The notes under the pieces are model-generated. The model was not told the DNA's origin, searched no databases, and saw only the letters and a program-made list of their open reading frames with translations. From NCBI GenBank assembly GCA_002788395.1, contig PFRF01000009.1, forward strand, positions 1-40,951: a DNA stretch of 40,951 bases, in the 5' to 3' direction. Below, piece after piece: positions 32,303 through 40,902 of the stretch; within the stretch, counting starts at the first letter, position 1; the number at the start of each line of letters is the position of its first letter. Source of the stretch: Candidatus Levybacteria bacterium CG_4_9_14_0_2_um_filter_35_21. GTDB taxonomy: Bacteria > Patescibacteriota > Microgenomatia > Levybacterales > UBA12049. The position numbers and the translations under genes were made by a program.

Positions 32303-34162
32303 ATGACTGCACAAGAAATTATAAAAAAATATATTAAGTTCTTCGAAGAGAGAGGACATAAGCAAATCGCAAATTCTTCTTTGATTCCGGAAAATGATCC
32401 AACTACCCTTTTTACTTCTTCGGGAATGCAACCTTTAGTGCCATATTTATTGGGAGAAGTTCATCCGCAAGGGACAAGACTGGTTAATTCTCAGGATAGT
32501 TTTAGGTCCCAAGACATCGAAGAAATCGGTGACAACCGCCACCAAACTTTTTTTAGGATGATGGGAAATTGGTCTCTCGGAGATTATTTTAAAAAAGAAC
32601 AACTCCCTTGGTTTTTTGAATTTTTAACGAATGAGCTAGAAATTGATCCAAATAAGCTTTATGTTTCTTGTTTTAAAGGTTTTAACAATATTCCCAAAGA
32701 CACGGAAAGTGAAGAAGTCTGGAAAGAATTGTTTAAAAGTAAAAATGTTAATCTAACCGATAGAATTTCTTTTTATGGCGTAGACAAAAATTGGTGGTCT
32801 CGCTCCGGAGTTCCTGACAATATGCCGGTTGGCGAACCCGGTGGTCCGGACAGCGAAGTCTTTTATGATTTTAATGATCCCAAAATCCACGGAAAAAGCG
32901 AATTTAAAAACCAAAAATGCCATATAAATTGTGACTGCGGAAGGTATATGGAAATCGGCAATTCGGTTTTTATGCAGTACAAGAAGCTGCAAAGCGGCTT
33001 CGCAGATCTTCCGCAAAAAAACGTTGACTTTGGCGGAGGATTGGAAAGACTTCTGGCAGCTACAGAAAATGAGCAGGATGTTTTTAAAACCTCTCTTTAT
33101 TTTCCGGCAATTAAAAAAATCGAAGTTTTATCGGGCAAAAAATACGAAGATGAAAATAAACTTGCAATGAGGGTAATTGCCGATCATTTAAAAGCTTCTG
33201 TTTTTATAATCCTGGCAGGAGTTAGACCGTCCAATAAAGAACAGGGTTATGTTTTAAGAAGACTTTTAAGACGTTCTGTTGTTAAATATCACGAACTTAC
33301 CCAAAACTTTACCCCAATTAACGAATTCAAAGAAATTATTAAAAAACTTTTGGTAATTGAGGAAGCTGTCGACCCGCAAAAAATTAACAAGAACCGCGAT
33401 TTTGAAGTCGTTTTGTCAGTTTTAACCGATGAACTCACCCGTTTTGGCAAAAGCTTAGACAGGGGATTGAAAATAATTGAAAAAGTGGAAAAACTTACCG
33501 GCAAAGAAGCTTTTGATCTTTACCAATCTTCCGGTTTTCCGGTAGAAATTACGATTGAACTAATGAGTAAAAAAAATCAAAATATAAATATTGATGAATT
33601 TAAAAAAGAATTTGAAAAACATAAAGAACTATCCAGAACTGCCTCTTCAGGAATGTTTAAAGGGGGACTTGCAAATTCGGGTGAGCAAACCGTTATGGGG
33701 CACACTGCTACCCACCTTTTACATAGGGCGTTAAAAGATGTTTTAGGAGAAAAAGTTAGTCAGGCAGGCTCAAATATTACCAATGAGCGTGTTAGATTTG
33801 ATTTTACTTACGACGATAAACTAACCGACGAAGAGCTTAAAAAAATCGAAAAAATTGTTAATGGCAAGATCAGGGAAAATCTAAAGGTAAGTTTTGAGAT
33901 TATGCCTCTTGCCAAAGCTAAAGAGATGGGTGCTATCGGCTTATTTAACGAAAAATATCAAGATGAGGTAAAAGTCTATACTATGGAAGAAGAACGCCCT
34001 TCACCTGATGGCTCAGGACTCCATCGTAAGCAAGAGGCTTACTCGGTCGAAATATGTGGTGGACCGCATGTTGATTTTACAGGTAAACTAAAAAGGTTTA
34101 GAATAATAAAGCAGGAAAATATAGGACACGGATTAAAAAGAATATACGCAAAAGTTGGCTAA
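32303..34162 (+). CDS. alaS: Alanyl-tRNA synthetase lacking the C-terminal C-Ala domain
   Basis: 619 residues against about 870 in E. coli. The class II catalytic domain (FTSSGMQPLVPYLLGEVHPQ, RNR-like QDSFRSQDIEEIGDNRHQTF) and the tRNA-recognition region are present, followed by the editing domain with its zinc ligands HTATHLLH and CGGPH. The protein stops right after the editing domain (RIYAKVG), so the DHHA1/C-Ala domain is absent. Short AlaRS forms are known in CPR bacteria; charging and editing sites look intact. It is first in a plus-strand unit and followed 6 nt later by the PilM-like gene. Confidence 0.95.
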   Translation: MTAQEIIKKYIKFFEERGHKQIANSSLIPENDPTTLFTSSGMQPLVPYLLGEVHPQGTRLVNSQDSFRSQDIEEIGDNRHQTFFRMMGNWSLGDYFKKEQLPWFFEFLTNELEIDPNKLYVSCFKGFNNIPKDTESEEVWKELFKSKNVNLTDRISFYGVDKNWWSRSGVPDNMPVGEPGGPDSEVFYDFNDPKIHGKSEFKNQKCHINCDCGRYMEIGNSVFMQYKKLQSGFADLPQKNVDFGGGLERLLAATENEQDVFKTSLYFPAIKKIEVLSGKKYEDENKLAMRVIADHLKASVFIILAGVRPSNKEQGYVLRRLLRRSVVKYHELTQNFTPINEFKEIIKKLLVIEEAVDPQKINKNRDFEVVLSVLTDELTRFGKSLDRGLKIIEKVEKLTGKEAFDLYQSSGFPVEITIELMSKKNQNINIDEFKKEFEKHKELSRTASSGMFKGGLANSGEQTVMGHTATHLLHRALKDVLGEKVSQAGSNITNERVRFDFTYDDKLTDEELKKIEKIVNGKIRENLKVSFEIMPLAKAKEMGAIGLFNEKYQDEVKVYTMEEERPSPDGSGLHRKQEAYSVEICGGPHVDFTGKLKRFRIIKQENIGHGLKRIYAKVG

Positions 34163-34168
34163 GAGAAT

Positions 34169-36535
34169 ATGAAGTTACCTTCCCTTTCTATTTTTGAGAA
34201 AAAGGAAAAACCGCAATATTACCTGTCTTTAATCTTAAGAGACGAAAAAGCAATTGCTGTAGTTTTTGTGGAACTCTCCGGTATAATAAAAATTATTGGT
34301 CGGGAAGAAGAATATTTCCCCGGATCAATAGAAGATCTAACTACCGAAGCACTTTTAGAGATTTGTGACAAAATAATCTCTAAAGCGGAAACTCCTCTCC
34401 CAAAAGGCGTGGAAACTCAAAAAACTATTTTTGCTCTTAAAGATAATTGGGTTCAGGAAAACAAAATTAAAAAAGAATATTTGGATAAGCTTAAAAAAGT
34501 TTGCGACGAATTAGGACTTACTCCGATCGGTTTTTTAGTTATAACCGAGGCAATCATTAATTTACTTCAGAAAGAAGAAGGTGCCCCAATAACTATTATT
34601 CTTGCCCAAATAAGTAAGGAAAATGTGTCTATTTCTCACATTAAAGCCAGTAGAGTTGTCGAGACAAAAATATCCAAAATCCACGAAAGCGCTTCTTTTA
34701 CCGTGGATACTCTTTTAAAGCATTTTGAAATTCCGGAGATTCTTCCTGCCAAAGTTGTTATTTTTACCGACCAGGAAAAGGAATTATCCCAGGAATTTAT
34801 TAGACATCAATGGAGTAAAAGTCTTCCCTTTCTACACTTGCCGCAAATTGTAACTCTTGCCAGTAACTACGACGTAAAAGCTGTTTTACACGGCGGCGCA
34901 AAGCAAATGGGATTTACTGTTTCACCACATCTAATGGATTTTAAAGGAAACGAAGAAATTCCGGAATTTACATTTATAAAAGGAGACGCTAGAGAGGAAG
35001 CAGTAATTGGAGAACCTCAAGTAGAAGAACCTCAAAGGTTGGAGGAGGAGACTGTAGAACAAAAAGATGATGAAGTAAATCCGGAGGAAGAAATTAAAGA
35101 CGCAGTTATTCTTCCCGCAGAACATTTTGGTTTTATGGAAGACAAAGATGTTGCCAAGATTACTCCTTTTAAAGAAGAGACGGAAAAAGAATTTAGTCTA
35201 CCACTAAGGCAGGAAACGGTTGAAGAACCAAAATTGGCAATAATCGAAGACGAAGAGAGACGTCCTTTCCCTGATTTTAGAGAAGATAGAAAACCCGAGA
35301 GACCTTCCGCAATCCGAGAGCTTAACTTACTTGCTCTTGTAAGCGGAGCTTTTGGAAAATTTGGCAGTATTCTTTCTAATTTTATACATAGGTTTAAAGA
35401 TAGAAAAATTGTATTTATTCCGGCGATAATTATTATTTTTATGGTTTTTGTTTATGTTTATTATCTCTTTGCTCTTAAAGCAACCATTGTTTTAAGTGTT
35501 TATCCAAAAACCGAAGAGCAAAAACAAAATACGGTCTTTTCTACTTCTTCTTCTACCAACGTTGCCGAAAATATTATTGCTGCAGAGTTTGTCAGCGTTT
35601 CCGAAGACGGTTCAACCACTGTTAATGCGACCGGCAAAAAAGAAACCGGAACGAGCGCAAAGGGAAAAGTAACTTTATACAGTCGCTTTACTTCGGATAA
35701 AACTATTCAATCCGGAACCGTAATTACCAGTCCAGGCGGTTTAGAATTTACAATTGACGATTCCGTTAAAATTGCTTCCGCATCCGCGGATGCCAGTGCT
35801 CAACCAACTACCGCAACCGTTGCCGTTACTTCTAAAAAATTCGGTAAAGAATATAATCTACCGGCCGGCACTAAATTTTCGGTCGGATCATTAGGTACGG
35901 GTGATATTATTGCCAAAAACGAAAATCCCTTCTCCGGAGGAACTAAAAAAGATATCATTGTTGTTTCAAAAGACGACGCGGGTAAAGCCGAAGAGGAGCT
36001 TATAAAAGATCTTGAACAAAAGGCAAGAGATGACATTGCTAAAAAAATATCCTCGGACAAAATTTTGTTACCGCTTTTTATTGATACCAGTGTAGATAAA
36101 AGTGAAGCCAATAAAAAAGTCGGAGACGAAGCAGACACACTATCTGTTACGGGAACCGTAACTTTTAAAACTCTCTCGTATTCTAAAAAGGATATCGCCT
36201 CTTTTGCCAAACTTTTGCTTAAGAATAAAATTCCGGGAGATTTAACAATTGACGAAAATAATATTAAAATCGAGGTAAGCGATTCAAAGAAAAAAGGAGA
36301 TTCGGAAATTTCCGCATCTCTTAATATAAAAGCAGCCCTTTTACCAAAGATTGAACAAGAGAAAATACTTAAAAAAGTCGCAGGCATGTCGGTTATGGAT
36401 GCCGAGAAAGAATTTAAAAATTTACCTCAAGTTTCCGAAGTTACAATAACTCTTTCCCCACGACTTCCTCTTATTCCCAAATTTTTGCCCGGAGACCCTA
36501 ATAAAATTAAAGTTACGGTTAAAAGTAATGGCTAA
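34169..36535 (+). CDS. PilM/actin-like domain fused through a membrane helix to a baseplate-J-like domain
   Basis: 788 residues. Residues 1-260 resemble a PilM/FtsA actin-like ATPase fold (a YYLSLILRDEKAIAVVFVEL opening and a HGGAKQMGF segment). An acidic, low-complexity linker (about 275-385) leads to one membrane helix at about 414-434 (PAIIIIFMVFVYVYYLF). The rest, beginning ATIVLSVYPKTEE, is an extracytoplasmic beta-rich region rich in Ser/Thr/Lys with the pattern annotated in CPR genomes as baseplate J-like. It would couple a cytoplasmic ATPase-like module to the surface. It overlaps the sortase gene by 8 nt. Family names are from pattern memory and are moderate-confidence. Confidence 0.65.
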   Translation: MKLPSLSIFEKKEKPQYYLSLILRDEKAIAVVFVELSGIIKIIGREEEYFPGSIEDLTTEALLEICDKIISKAETPLPKGVETQKTIFALKDNWVQENKIKKEYLDKLKKVCDELGLTPIGFLVITEAIINLLQKEEGAPITIILAQISKENVSISHIKASRVVETKISKIHESASFTVDTLLKHFEIPEILPAKVVIFTDQEKELSQEFIRHQWSKSLPFLHLPQIVTLASNYDVKAVLHGGAKQMGFTVSPHLMDFKGNEEIPEFTFIKGDAREEAVIGEPQVEEPQRLEEETVEQKDDEVNPEEEIKDAVILPAEHFGFMEDKDVAKITPFKEETEKEFSLPLRQETVEEPKLAIIEDEERRPFPDFREDRKPERPSAIRELNLLALVSGAFGKFGSILSNFIHRFKDRKIVFIPAIIIIFMVFVYVYYLFALKATIVLSVYPKTEEQKQNTVFSTSSSTNVAENIIAAEFVSVSEDGSTTVNATGKKETGTSAKGKVTLYSRFTSDKTIQSGTVITSPGGLEFTIDDSVKIASASADASAQPTTATVAVTSKKFGKEYNLPAGTKFSVGSLGTGDIIAKNENPFSGGTKKDIIVVSKDDAGKAEEELIKDLEQKARDDIAKKISSDKILLPLFIDTSVDKSEANKKVGDEADTLSVTGTVTFKTLSYSKKDIASFAKLLLKNKIPGDLTIDENNIKIEVSDSKKKGDSEISASLNIKAALLPKIEQEKILKKVAGMSVMDAEKEFKNLPQVSEVTITLSPRLPLIPKFLPGDPNKIKVTVKSNG

Positions 36536-37265
36536 ATACTACTACCGGAAGTCTTCTTTAAATTTTAAAAAGATAATTAAATTCATAAGCCTGCTCATTT
36601 TAACAACAGGTTTTATTATTGCTGCTTACGTGTTTTTCCCTTTAATTTCTTACCAAATTTATTTTGCCTCTACATTTTCGGCTCAAGAAATTACGGCACC
36701 TATTCCTAAAGCAACAGTTCTAAATAATGCAACTGTTGCAAGCTTATTAGACTCTGCCTCGTCAAGTTTTTTTTCCGGGATTGATTATTCTAATGCAGAA
36801 AATTGGTTCCCTAATGTAAAATTTCAAAAACAAACACAAAAGATACAAAATGTAGAAACCTACAGCCTTTCAATCCCTAAATTAGGAATTGAGAACGCAA
36901 TAGTCTCTACCATTGATACCGATTTGGAAAAGCATCTTGTAAATTACGGAGGAACAGCTGTTCCTCCAAACAAAGGGACTGCGGTTATTTTTGGCCATTC
37001 CACCCTGCCGCAGCTTTATGATCCCACGAACTATAAAACAATATTTGCAAATGTCCATAAACTTAAAATCGGAGACCAAATTCAGACAAATGTGTCAAAT
37101 ATTAGCTTTAGTTATAAGATAGTTAGTATTTTTATTGTTGATCCTTCCGATGTATCAATTGTTGAGCAAAGCTATGATGATTCTTATTTAGCGCTGGTAA
37201 CCTGTACACCTCCGGGTACTATCTGGAAAAGATTAATAATAAAAGCTAAAATGGAGAAGATATAA
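36528..37265 (+). CDS. Sortase
   Basis: 245 residues. An N-terminal membrane helix (about 17-42) anchors an extracellular sortase domain with catalytic H157 (IFGHST), C226 (LVTCTP) and R235 (WKRLII) all in place. TYSLSIPKLGIENAIV is the typical sortase first strand. Class assignment (D/E/F-like) is uncertain. It would attach surface proteins or act with the preceding membrane protein, whose gene it overlaps by 8 nt. No LPxTG substrate is encoded in this window. Confidence 0.93.
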   Translation: MAKYYYRKSSLNFKKIIKFISLLILTTGFIIAAYVFFPLISYQIYFASTFSAQEITAPIPKATVLNNATVASLLDSASSSFFSGIDYSNAENWFPNVKFQKQTQKIQNVETYSLSIPKLGIENAIVSTIDTDLEKHLVNYGGTAVPPNKGTAVIFGHSTLPQLYDPTNYKTIFANVHKLKIGDQIQTNVSNISFSYKIVSIFIVDPSDVSIVEQSYDDSYLALVTCTPPGTIWKRLIIKAKMEKI

Positions 37266-37266
37266 A

Positions 37267-37410
37267 ATGGAACAAAGCACAATAAAAAGATTTTTAATTC
37301 AAATTTGGCCAACTGTTTATAGAATAATTAATAATCTATTTTATGCGGTCGTACACTTTCTAAAATCATCAGTTTCCATGATAATAAATCAGTTAAAGGG
37401 AGACTATTAA
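37267..37410 (+). CDS. Small 47-residue protein between sortase and AMP phosphorylase genes
   Basis: ATG at 37267 to TAA at 37408-37410. It begins MEQSTIKRFLIQIWPTVYRI, continues as a long amphipathic, aromatic helix (IINNLFYAVVHFLKSS) and ends NQLKGDY. One base separates its start from the sortase stop, GGAG lies 10 nt upstream, and its stop directly abuts the next ATG, so it fills the gap exactly. It may be a peripheral or re-entrant membrane protein. No family recognised. Confidence 0.6.
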   Translation: MEQSTIKRFLIQIWPTVYRIINNLFYAVVHFLKSSVSMIINQLKGDY

Positions 37411-38685
37411 ATGGACGAAAAAACTCTTGCTTTAAGTGCTATCCAAAAAAAATTAGTCGGTAAAAAATTAACCTATAAAGAAATATATGCTATTATGAAC
37501 CAAATTTCCAAAGAAGAACTTGGAAATGTTTTAACCACTTATTTTGCCGCATCCGGTTATTCCAACGGCTTTACTAATAAAGAACTCTTTTTCTTAACAA
37601 AAGCCATGGTAGAAACAGGTGAAAAACTCCACTTCTCGGGTATCGTAGCCGACAAACACTCTATAGGCGGTGTCCCCGGAACAAGAACAACTCCAATTGT
37701 AGTGGCAATTGTTGCAGCAGCCGGTTATAAGATTCCCAAAAGTTCTTCCAGAGCTATAACTTCTCCCGACGGAACAGCAGATGACATGGAAGTTTTGGCA
37801 CCTGTAATACTTTCTAAAAAGAAAATTTATGAAGTTGTGGAAAAAACAAATGGCTGTATTGTTTGGGGCGGAAGTTTTAATCTTGCCCCTGCCGATGACA
37901 TCTTAATTCAGGTAGAAAAACCTCTTTTATTCGAAAGTTACGATAAAGTTTTGGTTTCCATCATGGCTAAAAAAATTGCTTTTGGTGCAAATCACGTCGT
38001 TATTGATCTTCCGTATGGAAAAATGGTTAAAGTGCATAATTTACACGACGCAAGTTTTATTAGGGAAAAATTTCAGTTTTTAGCAAAACAGTTTAAGATA
38101 AAAATAAAAGTTATGATTCATAAAACCGACGAACCAGCAGGAAGAGGAATAGGACCAATTTTAGAAATCCGGGAGTCTTTAAGAGTTTTAGAACAAAATA
38201 AAAACCGACCAATAGATTTAGAAATAAGAAGTTTAAATATTTCCGGAACACTTTTGGAACTTTGTCTTCAGGATTCTTCCGAGAAATTAAGAGCAGGCGT
38301 TAAAAGAAACTATGGAAATGCTTTTGGTTGGGCAACCGAAATATTAAGAAGCGGAAAGGCTTTAAAAAAGTTTCTGGAAATAATAAAAGCTCAAGGTGGA
38401 AGTCCAAAAATAAATAGTGAAAGTTTTAAGCCTGGTAGATATTCTTACTCCGTAAAGGCAAAAAAAACCGGAATAATAAATAATTTAAACAGTAAAAATA
38501 TAACTATTGTCGCTAAAATCCTAGGTGCTCCTGTCGATAAAACCGCAGGAATTTATCTTGATAAAAAGATCGGTGAAAAAACGGCTATAGACGAGACAAT
38601 CTATACTTTATATAGCCAAAGCGTGTATAATCTAAAGGAGGGAAAAGATTCGGTTGAAAATTTTCCGATATCTAACTTAGGATGA
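37411..38685 (+). CDS. AMP phosphorylase / thymidine phosphorylase-family enzyme
   Basis: 424 residues. Family motifs: DKHSIGGVPGTRTTPIVVAI, SSRAITSPDGTADDMEVLAP, CIVWGGSFNLAPADDILIQV and EPAGRGIGPILEIRE. These resemble archaeal AMP phosphorylase (KHSIGG.. and WGG..NLAPADD) more than bacterial DeoA or Pdp. AMP phosphorylase makes ribose-1,5-bisphosphate and adenine, feeding the type III RuBisCO AMP pathway known from some CPR genomes. The archaeal enzyme has an extra N-terminal domain of about 80 residues that is missing here. GGGAG 8 nt before the ATG supports the start. The other pathway enzymes are not in this window. Confidence 0.85.
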   Translation: MDEKTLALSAIQKKLVGKKLTYKEIYAIMNQISKEELGNVLTTYFAASGYSNGFTNKELFFLTKAMVETGEKLHFSGIVADKHSIGGVPGTRTTPIVVAIVAAAGYKIPKSSSRAITSPDGTADDMEVLAPVILSKKKIYEVVEKTNGCIVWGGSFNLAPADDILIQVEKPLLFESYDKVLVSIMAKKIAFGANHVVIDLPYGKMVKVHNLHDASFIREKFQFLAKQFKIKIKVMIHKTDEPAGRGIGPILEIRESLRVLEQNKNRPIDLEIRSLNISGTLLELCLQDSSEKLRAGVKRNYGNAFGWATEILRSGKALKKFLEIIKAQGGSPKINSESFKPGRYSYSVKAKKTGIINNLNSKNITIVAKILGAPVDKTAGIYLDKKIGEKTAIDETIYTLYSQSVYNLKEGKDSVENFPISNLG

Positions 38686-39641
38686 AAAAATTATTTATAA
38701 CCTTTGCAATTGGAATAATAGTTGCGGTAATTGCTACACTATGGTGGAAAAATGGGACATTACCTGTAAATTCAAAAGCTAGTAGCCAAAAAATTTTTGT
38801 TGTTAGAAAAGGGCAAGGTGTCAGGGAAATTTCCTATAACTTAAAACAACAGGGTTTAATTAAAGATCCTATTATTTTTTTTATTATTACTAAAAAAATG
38901 GGCTACGATAAAAAAATCGAGGCGGGAGATTTTAGACTAAGCCCATCGATGAATACTTGGGATATAGCAAATAGTTTAACTCACGGAACTCTGGATATAT
39001 GGGTAACCATACCTGAGGGAAAAAGAACTGAAGAAGTTGCCGAAATCTTAAAAAAAAATATTCCTACTTTTCAACAGTCTTGGATACAATCCTTAATAAC
39101 AGATGAAGGATATCTTTTTCCGGATACATATCTTATTCCAAAAGACGCAACAATCGACCTAATTTCTACCATGATGAAGGATAATTTCCAGCAAAAATTT
39201 GATAGCGCTAAAAATACAAAAATAACTAATTTAACAGACCGGGAAACAATTATTATGGCTTCTTTAGTTGAAAGAGAAGCAAAGGCAGATATCGACCGCC
39301 CAATGGTTGCAAGTGTAATTTACAATAGAATTAGTATCGACATGAAACTGGATATTGATGCAACTCTTCAATACGCACTTGGCTACCAGACAGATGAAAA
39401 AAGATGGTGGAAAAAAGAATTAACTTCACAAGATAAAACAATTAATTCTCCTTATAATACCTACACAAATCCGGGGCTTCCGCCGGGTCCAATCTCAAAT
39501 CCCGGACTTGCCAGTATTAAAGCTTCCTTAAATCCTGCAAAAACAGATTATTTATTTTATATTTCCGATGCAAATGGAACTAATCACTACGCAAAAACAA
39601 TGGCGGAACATAATGCGAATATTAAAAAATACGGATTATAG
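38682..39641 (+). CDS. mltG: MltG (YceG-like) endolytic transglycosylase
   Basis: 319 residues. One N-terminal membrane helix (about 3-22), a LysM-like region (VVRKGQGVREISYNLKQQG), then the YceG domain with catalytic E197 in ASLVEREAK, and the C-terminal NTYTNPGLPPGPISNPGL and YFYI-like signatures. It cuts nascent peptidoglycan strands at the membrane and sets glycan length. It overlaps the preceding gene by 4 nt (ATGA), so it is the last gene of the plus-strand operon. Its stop is 5 nt from that of the convergent YtxH-like gene. Confidence 0.95.
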   Translation: MKKLFITFAIGIIVAVIATLWWKNGTLPVNSKASSQKIFVVRKGQGVREISYNLKQQGLIKDPIIFFIITKKMGYDKKIEAGDFRLSPSMNTWDIANSLTHGTLDIWVTIPEGKRTEEVAEILKKNIPTFQQSWIQSLITDEGYLFPDTYLIPKDATIDLISTMMKDNFQQKFDSAKNTKITNLTDRETIIMASLVEREAKADIDRPMVASVIYNRISIDMKLDIDATLQYALGYQTDEKRWWKKELTSQDKTINSPYNTYTNPGLPPGPISNPGLASIKASLNPAKTDYLFYISDANGTNHYAKTMAEHNANIKKYGL

Positions 39642-39646
39642 AAATT

Positions 39647-39952
39647 TTATTTTCCTCTTTTAAAGAATCTATGCTGTTTTCTTGTTTCAGCTGTAGCTTC
39701 TTGCAATTTTGATTCTCCATTTGACTTTTTAGATTCAGGACCATCTTCAACGAAATCCTGATCCATCATTTCTTCATCCTCCATGTTTTCTAAAACATTT
39801 GTAATGTTATCTAATCCTTCTTCCGAAATTAATTTAAGAATTTTCTTACCTCTTTTTGTGGCAAACAAAAACACAATTACGGCTCCAAAAATTAAGCCGA
39901 TCAAAAAACCGTTAAAAGACCTATTGTTATGGCTAGAATTATTATCTTGCAT
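39647..39952 (-). CDS. YtxH-like small membrane protein
   Basis: 101 residues: a short hydrophilic start, one glycine-rich membrane helix (FLIGLIFGAVIVFLFA, about 16-31) followed directly by TKRGKKILKLI, as in YtxH/gas-vesicle-like proteins, then an acidic segment (MEDEEMMDQDFVEDG) and a basic tail. Function unknown. It follows the DUF948-like gene by 11 nt. Confidence 0.75.
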   Translation of the reverse strand: MQDNNSSHNNRSFNGFLIGLIFGAVIVFLFATKRGKKILKLISEEGLDNITNVLENMEDEEMMDQDFVEDGPESKKSNGESKLQEATAETRKQHRFFKRGK

Positions 39953-39963
39953 TTGTTGAGATA

Positions 39964-40224
39964 TTACTTTAAATATCCTTTTTTCCCAAATAATTTAGCG
40001 ATTGAAGCTCCTGTTTTTAAACCGGTTACAAGTGTAGAAATATTGGAAATTGGTCCTGAAACGCTTTCTGTGATGTTTCCCGTATCGTCTAGTACCTTAT
40101 TTGCCTTTTCCAAAGTTTTTCTTAATTCACGAAGGATAAAGAAGACCTGAATACCTAAAACAACAAGAAGAATTGTTAAGATAACAATAACTAAAAATAA
40201 TGCAAGCTGGGCAGGATCTACCAT
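39964..40224 (-). CDS. DUF948-like membrane protein
   Basis: 86 residues with an N-terminal helix (LALFLVIVILTILLVVLGIQ) and an amphipathic coil (VFFILRELRKTLEKANKVLD) ending in a glycine-rich, basic tail. The layout fits DUF948, often found next to YtxH proteins as here. It lies 31 nt downstream of the RodZ-like gene. Confidence 0.65.
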   Translation of the reverse strand: MVDPAQLALFLVIVILTILLVVLGIQVFFILRELRKTLEKANKVLDDTGNITESVSGPISNISTLVTGLKTGASIAKLFGKKGYLK

Positions 40225-40255
40225 ATAACTAAATTAGCTTATATTGGGTTTTATG

Positions 40256-40897
40256 TCAATAGGTCGGCTTAACCACTACCTCTTTTTTAACCACGGTTTG
40301 CCTTCCAAATTTGTTAGCAGCTTTAATAATAATTGTTGATTTTCCAGGAAAAATGTTAATTACTTTCTTAAATTCTCCATTATTGTCTACCGAAACAAGA
40401 AGGCCGTTAACCGTAACTGTTGCATTGGAATCTGTTTTCCCTAAAACGGTAAATCTGGTTGAACTAATAGTCGCACCTTCTTTCGGAGCAATAATGTAGA
40501 CTTGAGGACTGAAAAAATATGACCGGAATTGATAAAGAATGAAACCGAAGATTAAAACAAAAACTAAAAATACTATTACCCAAGTTTGTCTAAGTCTTAC
40601 TCCTGCAGAGGAAAACCTTTTATTTTTAGCTAAACCATCAGGTAAAACGTGGAAATGTTTATTTTCGTCAAATTCCCTTCTGAATAGTGCCAATGTTTCT
40701 TTTTCCGGAAGTCCTAAGAATCTTGCGTAATTTCTTACAAAACCCTGAGCATAAGCACCCGATGGAAGTTTTGAATATTCACCTTTTTCTATTGCAACTA
40801 AAAAGTTATGTCTTATTTTTGTTTGACTGGCGACCTCGTCCAAGTTTAAGCCCTTTTCCAGCCTAACTTCCTGAAGTTTTTGTCCTATTTTTACCAT
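40256..40897 (-). CDS. RodZ-like helix-turn-helix membrane protein
   Basis: 213 residues. The N-terminal HTH_25 domain (VRLEKGLNLDEVASQTKIRHNFL, then the YSKLPSGAYAQGFVRNYARF segment) is diagnostic of RodZ, whose HTH binds MreB in rod-shaped bacteria. A membrane helix follows at about 109-130 (WVIVFLVFVLIFGFILY), and the extracellular part is a small beta domain (VYIIAPKEGATISSTRF, with DSNATVTVNG). It starts 5 nt after the stop of the upstream gene; AAGGGA just before the ATG may serve as ribosome site. Confidence 0.88.
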   Translation of the reverse strand: MVKIGQKLQEVRLEKGLNLDEVASQTKIRHNFLVAIEKGEYSKLPSGAYAQGFVRNYARFLGLPEKETLALFRREFDENKHFHVLPDGLAKNKRFSSAGVRLRQTWVIVFLVFVLIFGFILYQFRSYFFSPQVYIIAPKEGATISSTRFTVLGKTDSNATVTVNGLLVSVDNNGEFKKVINIFPGKSTIIIKAANKFGRQTVVKKEVVVKPTY

Positions 40898-40902
40898 ATC
40901 CC

